Part shown: in pieces, positions 46,568 through 55,009 of the stretch
Position numbering within the stretch: position 1 is the stretch's first letter
Layout: the number at the start of each line of letters is the position of its first letter
NCBI GenBank assembly: GCA_023954715.1
Contig: JAGSHD010000007.1
Coordinates: 62,001 to 126,000, forward strand
DNA: 64,000 nt
Direction of reading: 5' to 3'
Origin: Candidatus Cloacimonadota bacterium
GTDB lineage: Bacteria; Muiribacteriota; UBA6191
The notes under the pieces: generated by a model
What the model was told of the DNA's origin: nothing
Databases searched by the model: none
What the model saw: the letters and a program-made list of their open reading frames with translations, nothing else
Translations under genes and position numbers: made by a program

Positions 46568-47914
46568 ATGCATATTTTAATTACTGGCGCAGGAAGCTTA
46601 GCTTTAGCAGCCGCCGAAAAATTTGTAAAAGAAAACCACAACATCGTTCTTGTTGATAATGATCCACAAAAAGTGGAATATGTATCCAACTTAATTGACT
46701 GTCAAACCATTCTAGGTAGTGCAAGTTCATTAAAAACACTCAGAGAAGCTGGGATTGAACGAGCAGACATGTTACTTGCCTTAACTAATGATGACCATGT
46801 AAATATTATTACTGGTTTAATGGCAAAAGAATACAACATTAGTAAAAAAATCGCTAAAATTAGTGATCGTGAGTTTTATAATCCAAACCATATACTTCAA
46901 TTAAGATCCAAAGGCATCTTTGATTTAATGATATCTCCCGAAAAGGCTGCAGCAGATGAAATTACTCGCTTGTTTGAGGCCCCTAGAGCATCTGACTATT
47001 GTTTTATTGCCAATAATAGAGGAGCCATTGTAGCCACACTCATTGAAACGGATCATCCTTTTATTGGTAAAACTCTAAGCCAGCTTCAAGCAGATGGTAT
47101 TGGTACCCATCTAATGGTTGTAGCTATAGACAGAAATAACGATACTTTAATCGCTACAAGTGACCTTGAAATCGAAGTAGGAGATACCATTTATGTGACA
47201 GGTAGTCGTCCTATGGTAAGAAACTTCGCTTCACTTAAATCAAAAAATGAAAGAAAACAAATTATCATTGTTGGCGGAAACAAACTCGGTTTTCACGTAG
47301 CCAAAGCCCTAGAAACAATTCTTCCTGTTAAAATTATTGACCCTGACCGAGCGCGATGTGAAGTTCTAGCGGAAAAACTAACTAAAGCTGTTGTCTTAAA
47401 TGGTAGTGGTACAGATACAAGCCTCCTAAAAGAAGAAAAAATCGAACATTGTCAAGCCATCATTTCACTTTCAAGTGATGAAGAAAGCAACATCTTAGTT
47501 GGTTTAGTTGGTAAAAGCTTAGGAGCTGAAAAAGCACTTTGCTTAACTCAAAAACAACAGTATTCTAAACTAGTATCAAAACTCGGTGTAGATGCAACAA
47601 TCAATCCAAGGTCAGCAGCTATAGCAGAAATTACCCGCTTTGTAAGAAAAGGACAAGTTGCACAAGTTGTTTCTTTTAAGAGTAATAATTGTGAAGCCAT
47701 TGAGTTTGTAGTTACTAAAGATGCTAAAATTACTTTGTGCCCTATTTCTGAATTAGAGCTCCCTGAAAATGTCTTAATTGGAGGGTTAGTTCGTGGTGGT
47801 ACTTATAAAATCCCTACTGGTACAACTCAAATCATGAGTGGAGATCACGTTATTGTGTTCACCATGCCAGAACACATTGCATCTATTGAGGCATACTTTT
47901 CTAATGAAGTTTAA
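46568..47914 (+). CDS. trkA: Trk potassium uptake regulatory subunit TrkA
   Basis: A cytosolic NAD-binding regulator that gates TrkH/TrkG. 448 residues with two RCK modules in tandem. Each begins with a Rossmann motif: ILITGAGSLALAAAEKF (residue 3) and IIIVGGNKLGFHVAKAL (about 235). Each is followed by a TrkA-C segment (VEVGDTIYVTG and MSGDHVIVFTMP). The acidic residue at the end of the second Rossmann strand (LVDNDPQKVEY, KIIDPDRARCE) is present in both copies. trkH starts 11 bases before the trkA stop, so the pair is translationally coupled. Confidence 0.96.
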   Translation: MHILITGAGSLALAAAEKFVKENHNIVLVDNDPQKVEYVSNLIDCQTILGSASSLKTLREAGIERADMLLALTNDDHVNIITGLMAKEYNISKKIAKISDREFYNPNHILQLRSKGIFDLMISPEKAAADEITRLFEAPRASDYCFIANNRGAIVATLIETDHPFIGKTLSQLQADGIGTHLMVVAIDRNNDTLIATSDLEIEVGDTIYVTGSRPMVRNFASLKSKNERKQIIIVGGNKLGFHVAKALETILPVKIIDPDRARCEVLAEKLTKAVVLNGSGTDTSLLKEEKIEHCQAIISLSSDEESNILVGLVGKSLGAEKALCLTQKQQYSKLVSKLGVDATINPRSAAIAEITRFVRKGQVAQVVSFKSNNCEAIEFVVTKDAKITLCPISELELPENVLIGGLVRGGTYKIPTGTTQIMSGDHVIVFTMPEHIASIEAYFSNEV

Positions 47915-49349
47915 AGTTGTTTTAAACATTATGGGTAAGTTACTCATAGTGCTTGCAGGATTTTTACTTACACCATTAATCGTCACTTGGTATTACCATG
48001 AAGCCGACTATCTTGCTTTTTTGTTGCCATCCCTTCTTGCTTTATGTGTAGGACTAGGACTCTCTGTTTATACCAAAGGCCATGATGAAATCTCAAATCG
48101 TGAAGGATTTGCTATTGTAGCCATGATTTGGGTGCTGTTTTCTGCCTTTGGTGGCTTGCCCTATATGATCAGCTCTCCTAGCTTATCTTTTACGGACAGT
48201 TTTTTTGAAACAATGAGTGGTTTTACTACTACTGGCTCAAGCGTTATGCAAAACATACAAAGCCACACCAAAGGTATACTTTTATGGAGAAGTATCACTC
48301 AATGGATTGGCGGCATGGGGATCATTGTATTAAGCTTAGCTATTTTACCTATTTTGGGTATTGGTGGAATGCAGCTATTTAAAGCAGAAGTACCCGGCCC
48401 CACAAGTGATAAATTAACTCCAAAAGTAAAAGATACTGCCAAAATACTCTGGGAAGCCTATACTTTTTTAACTTTTTTACAAGCAACTCTCTTATTTTTT
48501 GCCGGTATGAACCCTTATGATGCTATCTGTCACTCATTGACTACCCTTTCATCGGGAGGATTTTCTCCAAACAATGCCTCAGTTGCTCACTATGAAACCA
48601 GTGCAATTCATTTCATTATTTCTTTGTTTATGATTTTTGCTGGGGTTAACTTTGCCAATCATTACCAATTTTCTAAAAGAAATTTTCATGCACTATTCAA
48701 CGATATTGAGTTGAGAGCTTATCTCGGGGTTATTTTTGGTGTATGTGCATTTCTTTGTTTAAATCTAATGTTGACCGGTCAATATACAGATCTTTTCATC
48801 TGCTTTAGAGATGTGATTTTTACAACAGCCTCTATGGTAACAACTACTGGGTTTGCCACAGCGGATTTTGAAACCTGGCCACTTTTCTCTCAGTTTTTAA
48901 TCTTTTGCCTAATGTTTACTGGTGGTTGCGCTGGTTCAACAGGTGGTGGTGTAAAGATTGTTCGTTTGATCATATTTTTAAAGTTTGCCTACCAACAAGT
49001 TTATCAACTGATTCATCCCAAAGCCATATTACAGCTAAAAATGAATCAACAAGTCGTAAAAACTCCTGTGATTTTAGGAGTTATGGGATTTTTAGTTCTT
49101 TACGTATTTTCTTTTTTTACAGGTACACTAATCATGTCAGCAACTGGCCTAGATTTTACTTCTGCTGTTACTGCCACTGCATCTTGCCTTGGTAATATCG
49201 GACCAGGACTAGCCCTAGTAGGCCCAACAGACAACTTTTCTCAAATCTCCGATTTTGGAAAGTGGGTTCTTTCTTTTTTAATGCTGTTAGGCCGTCTTGA
49301 ACTTTTTACCGTTGTAATTTTGTTTACGCCTGCTTTTTGGAGAGACTAA
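47904..49349 (+). CDS. trkH: Trk potassium channel subunit TrkH
   Basis: The potassium-conducting membrane subunit. The ATG at 47904 overlaps the end of trkA; a second ATG at 47931 is possible, while the frame from 47838 lies inside trkA and is not used. About 481 residues with at least eight to ten membrane spans. The four pore-loop filters are visible: MSGFTTTGSSV, TLSSGGFSPNN, MVTTTGFATADF, and SCLGNIGPGL. These filters and the MPM-repeat layout are those of the Trk/Ktr family. Partner of TrkA directly upstream. Confidence 0.96.
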   Translation: MKFKVVLNIMGKLLIVLAGFLLTPLIVTWYYHEADYLAFLLPSLLALCVGLGLSVYTKGHDEISNREGFAIVAMIWVLFSAFGGLPYMISSPSLSFTDSFFETMSGFTTTGSSVMQNIQSHTKGILLWRSITQWIGGMGIIVLSLAILPILGIGGMQLFKAEVPGPTSDKLTPKVKDTAKILWEAYTFLTFLQATLLFFAGMNPYDAICHSLTTLSSGGFSPNNASVAHYETSAIHFIISLFMIFAGVNFANHYQFSKRNFHALFNDIELRAYLGVIFGVCAFLCLNLMLTGQYTDLFICFRDVIFTTASMVTTTGFATADFETWPLFSQFLIFCLMFTGGCAGSTGGGVKIVRLIIFLKFAYQQVYQLIHPKAILQLKMNQQVVKTPVILGVMGFLVLYVFSFFTGTLIMSATGLDFTSAVTATASCLGNIGPGLALVGPTDNFSQISDFGKWVLSFLMLLGRLELFTVVILFTPAFWRD

Positions 49350-49351
49350 AC

Positions 49352-50257
49352 CTATCCTCTTGGATGATGTTTGCTTAGCTGCTCTTTTAGTTTGGATTTG
49401 GACACATGTGTATAAACCTGTGTCGTCGCCAAACTAGAATGTCCTAAAAGCTCTTGGACCGCTCTAATATCTGCCCCAGCGTTCAAAAGGTGCGTGGCAA
49501 AGGAGTGCCGCATCATATGAGGAGAGATATTCTTTAGTATACCAAGGTCATCAATATATTTTTGAATAATATATTGAACACCGCGTATACTTAAAGGCTT
49601 GCCAGCTTTGGACAAAAAGAAACTATCTGTCGCCGCTTTAGCTTCTAAGTGCAACTCTCTAAGTTGAAAGTATTTTTTTAAGTAAGAAATAGCCAATTGA
49701 GAAACAAATACTAGTCTTTCTTTGTTACCCTTTCCTCGAATCAAGAACTGTCCACGTCCGTTAGAAAGATGTCCTGTAGTTAGTGATACAAGCTCACTTA
49801 CACGCAGTCCTGTAGAATACAAAATATCTAATAACAAGAAATCTCGATAGTCCAAGTAACTAACAGATTTTGGCTCTTTTAGCATTAAGTCTATATCAGC
49901 TTCAAAGAAAAACTTTGGTAACTTTTTATCTGACTTTGGGCTAATTAAATAGGTCGCCCAATTGTTTTTAATATGGGATCTTTTATACAAATACTTATAA
50001 AATGATCGTAAGCAAGAGATTTTTCTTTGAATCGTAGCTGGTTTTAATTTTTTTTGAAACAAATCATAGGACCAAGATTTTAACTCATATAGCTCTAGAT
50101 CACGTGGATCTTTATTTGGAAAACTCTTTAATATATAGGCTTCCCATTGAGATAAATCTATTTCATAACTCTCAATCGTCTTTTTCGAATAATTGAGTTC
50201 AATGTAAAGATGAGATAAAAAAGAAGTTAAGTCGTTATAATGAAAATCCATTACCAT
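49352..50257 (-). CDS. Tyrosine recombinase of the XerC/XerD family
   Basis: 301 residues, normal length. N-terminal SAM-like core-binding domain (FLSHLYIELNYSKKTIESY). The catalytic residues are visible: Arg in STGLRVSELVSL, Lys in IRGKGNKERLV, HMMRHSFATHLL (His and Arg), and LLGHSSLATTQVYTH with His and the nucleophilic Tyr. This is the pattern of chromosomal XerC/XerD proteins that resolve dimers at dif. No dif site or integron features are seen nearby, so it is likely the housekeeping type; XerC and XerD cannot be separated with confidence. The 5' end overlaps truA. Two ATG starts are possible (50257 and 50251). Confidence 0.9.
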   Translation of the reverse strand: MVMDFHYNDLTSFLSHLYIELNYSKKTIESYEIDLSQWEAYILKSFPNKDPRDLELYELKSWSYDLFQKKLKPATIQRKISCLRSFYKYLYKRSHIKNNWATYLISPKSDKKLPKFFFEADIDLMLKEPKSVSYLDYRDFLLLDILYSTGLRVSELVSLTTGHLSNGRGQFLIRGKGNKERLVFVSQLAISYLKKYFQLRELHLEAKAATDSFFLSKAGKPLSIRGVQYIIQKYIDDLGILKNISPHMMRHSFATHLLNAGADIRAVQELLGHSSLATTQVYTHVSKSKLKEQLSKHHPRG

Positions 50258-50999
50258 CCAAAGTTTTATACAAATATAGCCCTTCAGCCGGAGCAGGCCT
50301 TAGACACTTTAAGTCTTGTTTTGAGGGGGACTCACCACCCAAGAGCCTTTGAAGATTTACTTTTTCTATCTTTCCTTGTAAGCAAGCAACAATGGCATAC
50401 ACTATATATCGAACCATCATCCACAAAAATCCATTGCCACGAATAAAAATATTTAACTTATTCTCAACTACTTCAAATCGGATACTTTCAATCTTTCTTA
50501 CAAAACTTGTGATGTTTCGAGTATGGTCTACTTTACAAAAATTTTTAAAGTTATGCTCCCCTTGAAACAAGTTTAACACTTTTTGAAGTTCTGTTTCACT
50601 AAAAACCCACCCCTCTAAGTTCCATAAATAGCTTTCTTGAAAGGGGTAAGATTTGGATGTAGAAATTTGGTAAAGGTATTCCTTGGATAAAGGTAAGTTT
50701 TGCAAAACAAAGTCATCACCAACTTCTTTTACCCAGTTCAATTGAATTTTAAACAACTTAGGGTTTAACACTTGAGCTATCTTTATAGCAGGAATTTTAG
50801 TTGTCACTTCAAAAGAAATCCGAGCATCAAAAGCATGAACGCCTTTATCTGTTCTTGAAACTAATTGCATTGATACTTTTTGATGAAAAAAACTACTCAA
50901 AACCTTATCAAAAGCCCCCTTGACGGTGACTTGATCCGGTTGAATCGCTATTCCTTTAAAAAATGAGCCATCGTAAGAAATTGATGCATAAAACTTCAT
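50235..50999 (-). CDS. truA: tRNA pseudouridine synthase A
   Basis: Modifies U38-U40 in the anticodon arm of many tRNAs. 254 residues, normal length. The active-site motif is SRTDKGVHA with catalytic Asp51. N-terminal FYASISYDGSFFKGIAIQ and the later NFCKV and FLWMMVRYIV (with Arg) fit the family. Overlaps the downstream recombinase start by about 23 bases, so the pair is co-transcribed on the minus strand. Confidence 0.93.
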   Translation of the reverse strand: MKFYASISYDGSFFKGIAIQPDQVTVKGAFDKVLSSFFHQKVSMQLVSRTDKGVHAFDARISFEVTTKIPAIKIAQVLNPKLFKIQLNWVKEVGDDFVLQNLPLSKEYLYQISTSKSYPFQESYLWNLEGWVFSETELQKVLNLFQGEHNFKNFCKVDHTRNITSFVRKIESIRFEVVENKLNIFIRGNGFLWMMVRYIVYAIVACLQGKIEKVNLQRLLGGESPSKQDLKCLRPAPAEGLYLYKTLDGNGFSL

Positions 51000-51031
51000 T
51001 TTGGTACCAAGGTTCAGATAAATATCAGGAA

Positions 51032-52951
51032 TTAAGCACCATCAAGATCAAAAACTACACTATAGAGTTGGATACCTTCTGACTTACCTTTAACTTGTCG
51101 AACATCCTTAGCCTCAAACTCCAATTTAGAGTTTGCCACATCATTTTTAGTATCTTCTGTACAATATACTTTGTTAGCTTCACCAGCACTCTCAACACGA
51201 GCTGCAATATTTACGGCATCACCAAAAACGTCTCCATCTTTTAAAATAACATTACCAGTATTTAAACCCATCCGGATTTCCCAACGGATTTTTCCGTCTT
51301 TCTCACGTTGTTTATTATTTTTCCAGATGGCTTGTTGGATCTGAATCCCGGCTATTACAGCAGAATCAGATGATTCAAATCTCGCCATATAAGCATCACC
51401 AATCTTTTTAATGATAACACCTTCATGCTTTTCAATAATCGGAGGAACAATTTCATCACTCTCTTGTAAAATACCCATAGTTTCTACGATACTTTGACTT
51501 TCTGTCATGCTCGTATAGCCTTTGATATCAGTAAACATAATCGTCAGATTTTTCTCATATTTTTTCATGATGTCTTGATCTGCAGAGGAGTCACCTTCTT
51601 TTCTCATGGCTAATAACTCTTGTAATGACAAGTTTTGTCTTTGATCTACTTGTTCTGCATTAACTGTTGGATCATTCATGATCTTACGTTGCTGGGCAAC
51701 CGCTATTGCTTCATTTGGATATTGCTCTAAAATTGAGCTATAAATTGCATATAAATCTGCCAAACCTTCTCTCAGTTGATAAATAGTAAACAACATCTCA
51801 TGTAGCCGTTGATTTTCATAATCTAAACTTAGCAATATCTCTAGCTCTGACAATGCTTCACTAAACTTACCATTAGACATATTTGCCTCAGCAAGCATCA
51901 TCACTGGCTTCGGATCTTCGGGTGTAGCCTTTTTACAATTGGTGTAAAACTCTATAGCTAAATCATCCGTTGATTCAAACTTTACCAGGCATTCTAAGGT
52001 GTATTTTCTAATAGAAGCATCGGCCCACGGTGTACCACATATTTTACACAAGCCACTCAATGTACTTCTATCAGAAATCTTATATTTCATAACAAACTTT
52101 GCAAAAAACACGGCAAAATCTTCATCTATTTCATTTTTATTTATATACGAAACCAAACTTGGTAAATCTTGTACTCTTGCTTGAGATGTATTTTCAGACA
52201 AGTACTTCCCTAAGATAGACTGAACCTCTTCATCGTCTTTCTGTTTTAAACAGTACTTTTTCAAAATTGGAATTGCTTTGGCTTCATTCCCGGTGTGGAA
52301 AAAAGCTAAACCATGTGCTTTATCAAACTGATCTAACTCTGCTACAGGAATTTTTCCTTTTTGAATAGGATCTTCCATAATTTTTAGAATTTTTTTCCAC
52401 GACTTTTTTTCATAATAAGACTGAAGAGTGCTGACTAACTTTTTACCTTCTTTGATAGAGGCTTTTTTATTACGCTCAGGCGCGCCTTTTTCTCTCATAG
52501 ACTTTATAATATCCCATATGGCGCCTAAAACGATAAAAACTATAATTAGATAATAAAGTTTATATTTCTTTATAATAGTCGTTTGTAAAATTTCTTTCCA
52601 GATTGTGCTACCACTACCATAAACAGTTGTACCATCTTCATCTTCAGTTTCATTGCCATCCGCATCTACTAATATATACTCTTTTCCATCGTCATCTTCC
52701 CATACCGAGTCTGGATTTAAAACTTGTCCATTATAAATAAAGTTTAACTCTCCCATTGGTTCATTGATCTCGGTAACAAAAGTTTTGGCAGCATTTACTA
52801 AAGAGACTGTTTCTTCAACTTCATCCCCATTTTCATCTTCTACAATTTGAATCATCAAATTGTCTTGAATATATATATAACTGTCATACACCAATACAAA
52901 ACTTAATAAAAAAGCTCCTATAAAAAGGCGTTTTATTATTCCACTGATCAT
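51032..52951 (-). CDS. Membrane adenylate cyclase (class III) with periplasmic domain and TPRs
   Basis: 639 residues. One membrane segment at about 8-24, a roughly 105-residue extracytoplasmic region very rich in Asp/Glu (ENGDEVEET, EDEDGTT), and a second membrane segment at about 131-149. A TPR-like helical region (about 190-440) follows. The cyclase domain starts at about 468: D475 (FTDIKGYT) and D519 (KIGDAYMARF) bind metal, K516 and D574 are the Lys-Asp pair of adenylate cyclases (not guanylate), and N581 with R585 stabilise the transition state. It therefore very likely makes cAMP and is active as a homodimer. The acidic domain suggests sensing of a cation or cell-wall state. It is the first gene before truA, 32 bases away. 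Confidence 0.9.
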   Translation of the reverse strand: MISGIIKRLFIGAFLLSFVLVYDSYIYIQDNLMIQIVEDENGDEVEETVSLVNAAKTFVTEINEPMGELNFIYNGQVLNPDSVWEDDDGKEYILVDADGNETEDEDGTTVYGSGSTIWKEILQTTIIKKYKLYYLIIVFIVLGAIWDIIKSMREKGAPERNKKASIKEGKKLVSTLQSYYEKKSWKKILKIMEDPIQKGKIPVAELDQFDKAHGLAFFHTGNEAKAIPILKKYCLKQKDDEEVQSILGKYLSENTSQARVQDLPSLVSYINKNEIDEDFAVFFAKFVMKYKISDRSTLSGLCKICGTPWADASIRKYTLECLVKFESTDDLAIEFYTNCKKATPEDPKPVMMLAEANMSNGKFSEALSELEILLSLDYENQRLHEMLFTIYQLREGLADLYAIYSSILEQYPNEAIAVAQQRKIMNDPTVNAEQVDQRQNLSLQELLAMRKEGDSSADQDIMKKYEKNLTIMFTDIKGYTSMTESQSIVETMGILQESDEIVPPIIEKHEGVIIKKIGDAYMARFESSDSAVIAGIQIQQAIWKNNKQREKDGKIRWEIRMGLNTGNVILKDGDVFGDAVNIAARVESAGEANKVYCTEDTKNDVANSKLEFEAKDVRQVKGKSEGIQLYSVVFDLDGA

Positions 52952-53213
52952 ATTTACTCACCTAGAGTCACGATAAAAATTAGAAGTCAACTAGTTTCAT
53001 TAATCATTGTAACAATTCAAATTCAAAAATTCACACTTTTGATGTTGTTTTTATCTTAGAAGCTTGACAATTTAATTAAGTAATCCGCTGATTATGAGTA
53101 AATACCTCAATTTTTTTTATCGTAGCTATTTCTAGCCGATGAAAATTATTTAAGACAATCACACAAAGCTTTTGATATTTTCTGTAGAAAAGTCATTGTA
53201 ATTATTCTTAGAT
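52952..53213. other. Divergent intergenic region upstream of the adenylate cyclase gene
   Basis: Part of a 365-base gene-free stretch. AT-rich, with a TTGACA on the plus strand near 53064 that has no good -10 partner. No gene or RNA recognised. Confidence 0.4.
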
Positions 53214-53243
53214 TTGCTTATATAAGATAAAAGAAAGTATAAT
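53214..53243 (+). promoter_or_regulatory. Sigma-70-type promoter of the J-domain/GspF/pseudopilin operon
   Basis: TTGCTT (53214-53219) and TATAAT (53238-53243) with 18-base spacing. Transcription would start about 66 bases before the ATG at 53317. Confidence 0.7.
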
Positions 53244-53316
53244 ATATTTATGCACATATTTCTTAAGAGATATTGTTTTACTATTTCACAAAAGAAAACC
53301 AAAATTAGGATCGAAA

Positions 53317-53787
53317 ATGAGTATAGCTGACCGTATAGCAGGAATCGCCAAATCATATTACAACTCTGCTAGAGATGAACTCGAAGAAGGCTTCGAAGAC
53401 CTGACAAAACTTTATGAAAAAGGTGAGCTTACAAATGAGATCAAAAAACGCGTAGCTGATTTAAAGTCTTCGAAGTATAAAGACAATAGCGATGAACTAA
53501 GTGAAGATGAAGTAGAACAAATTTTAAACGACTTAAAATATGATAATCCAAGTTATTCATCACGCCCTAAAAAGAAAAAGCCAGACTCCAAAATTGATAA
53601 GGCCTATGCTCGCCTCAATGTAAGCCCAGCGGATTCTTTGGATCAAATTGAAAAATCTTACAAAAAAGCGATGAAAAAATACCACCCTGATCGATATGCA
53701 ACAAGTCCTGAAAAACTAGAAGCCGCTACAAAAGTAGCTCAAATGATCACTGAAGCTTACGACACAATTAAAAAAAGCAAGAAATAA
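53317..53787 (+). CDS. J-domain (DnaJ-like) protein
   Basis: 156 residues. The C-terminal 60 residues form a J-domain with the conserved HPD in KYHPDRY and the pattern AYARLNVSPADSLDQIEKSYKKAMKK before it. The N-terminal 90 residues are charged and helical (SIADRIAGIAKSYYNSARDE) and end in a Lys-rich linker. J-domain proteins stimulate DnaK/Hsp70; here the gene lies only 5 bases before a GspF/PilC-like gene, so it may chaperone a secretion or pilus component. It lacks the Gly/Phe and zinc-finger regions of DnaJ. Confidence 0.88.
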   Translation: MSIADRIAGIAKSYYNSARDELEEGFEDLTKLYEKGELTNEIKKRVADLKSSKYKDNSDELSEDEVEQILNDLKYDNPSYSSRPKKKKPDSKIDKAYARLNVSPADSLDQIEKSYKKAMKKYHPDRYATSPEKLEAATKVAQMITEAYDTIKKSKK

Positions 53788-53792
53788 ACTGA

Positions 53793-55007
53793 ATGGCTAT
53801 AAATTTCAAATATAAAGTAAAGGATCACAAAGGTAAAATTACTACCGGTAATGTTCTAGCTGAAAGTAAAGAGTCTTTAAGAGATAATTTAATGGCTCTA
53901 AAGTTTGAGATTATTTCAATTCGAGCCTTGAGTGTATTTGAAGTCAAGTTTTTAGACCTCAAGTTTAAGATATTCAAAGTCCCACCAAAAGATATTATTT
54001 TATTCTTTCGTCAGTTTAACGCAACCCTCAAAGCAGGTATACCAATTCCTATCATTTTAGAAAGTATCTGTAAAAGTCACAAAAATCAAGTTTTTAAAGA
54101 TACTCTTACTGACATTGGATCTCGTCTTAAAAAAGGTGAAGGTTTGGCCAATGCTTTTCAAAATCATACTCGTGTTTTTCAACCCCTCTTGATCGCTGTT
54201 TTACAAGCTGGTGAACTTGGAGGGTTTTTAGAAGTTGTGATTGAAAGATATACCGTCTCACTTGAAAAAGAAAATGAGATGAGTAAAAAAATATGGGGAG
54301 CATTAACCTACCCCCTAATTGTATTGGCAATTGCTGTATTAGTTATTGTCATTCTATTTCTAACAGTAGTTCCTAAAATTAAAATTATGTTTCGTGCAAG
54401 GCACATGGATTTGCCCTTTGTTACTGAAATGCTTTTTTTAACCTCTGATTTTTTCTCTGCTTACTGGTATCTTGTTTTTCCCGCTCTTATATTTGCTGGC
54501 ATTTCACTAAAGCAAGCTTTAAATGCTGGTAAATTACGTTATTATTTTGATATGTACGTCATTAAGTCCCCCGTCTTAGGAGACTTATTACTTATGGCTA
54601 TCATGTCGCGATTTTGTCACATTTTAGTTAATTTGCAGGATGCTGGAGTTTCTCTAATTCAATCTCTAGATATTCTAGAAGTTATATTTAACAATGAATA
54701 CCTTACTGCCAAATTTCGAACGATTAAAAAAGATATTAGCGAAGGAAAAGGACTAGGGGAAAGCTTTGAAAAAACGGGGATTTTTCCACCCATTGTCGTG
54801 CAAATGGTAACCATTGGAGAACAGTCTGGACGGCTTAGTGAAATGCTGCTCACCGTCGCTGGTTTCTTTGAACAAGAAGTAGATTACGCCGTAAAAAACC
54901 TTACTTCAATGATCGAACCTATTTTAATTGTTTTTCTTGGTGGAACCGTTTTATTTATCGCCCTAGCATTACTATTACCTATTATTAACTTAACAAAAAG
55001 TGTTTAA
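53793..55007 (+). CDS. Type II secretion/type IV pilus inner-membrane protein (GspF/PilC family)
   Basis: 404 residues. Two T2SSF domains: DIILFFRQFNATLKAGIPIP with a later LQAGELGGFLEVVIERY, and ILVNLQDAGVSLIQSLDIL with TIGEQSGRLSEMLLTVAGF. Three membrane segments (IVLAIAVLVIVILFLTVVP, a middle one, and ILIVFLGGTVLFIALALLL). The N-terminal region resembles the FKYKVKDHKGKITTG start of this family. No GspE/PilB ATPase or secretin is in the window. It is between a J-domain protein and a large pseudopilin, so it is probably a dedicated assembly platform for the pseudopilin. Confidence 0.9.
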   Translation: MAINFKYKVKDHKGKITTGNVLAESKESLRDNLMALKFEIISIRALSVFEVKFLDLKFKIFKVPPKDIILFFRQFNATLKAGIPIPIILESICKSHKNQVFKDTLTDIGSRLKKGEGLANAFQNHTRVFQPLLIAVLQAGELGGFLEVVIERYTVSLEKENEMSKKIWGALTYPLIVLAIAVLVIVILFLTVVPKIKIMFRARHMDLPFVTEMLFLTSDFFSAYWYLVFPALIFAGISLKQALNAGKLRYYFDMYVIKSPVLGDLLLMAIMSRFCHILVNLQDAGVSLIQSLDILEVIFNNEYLTAKFRTIKKDISEGKGLGESFEKTGIFPPIVVQMVTIGEQSGRLSEMLLTVAGFFEQEVDYAVKNLTSMIEPILIVFLGGTVLFIALALLLPIINLTKSV

Positions 55008-55009
55008 CA

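Noticed and set aside
46501-46650. Small reading frame overlapping the trkA start
   Set aside because: No ribosome site and it starts inside the likely -10 region; trkA is unambiguous in the other frame.
49352-50257. Mobile-element or integron integrase
   Set aside because: Length and motifs match housekeeping XerC/XerD, it is coupled to truA, and no attachment site or cargo is seen.
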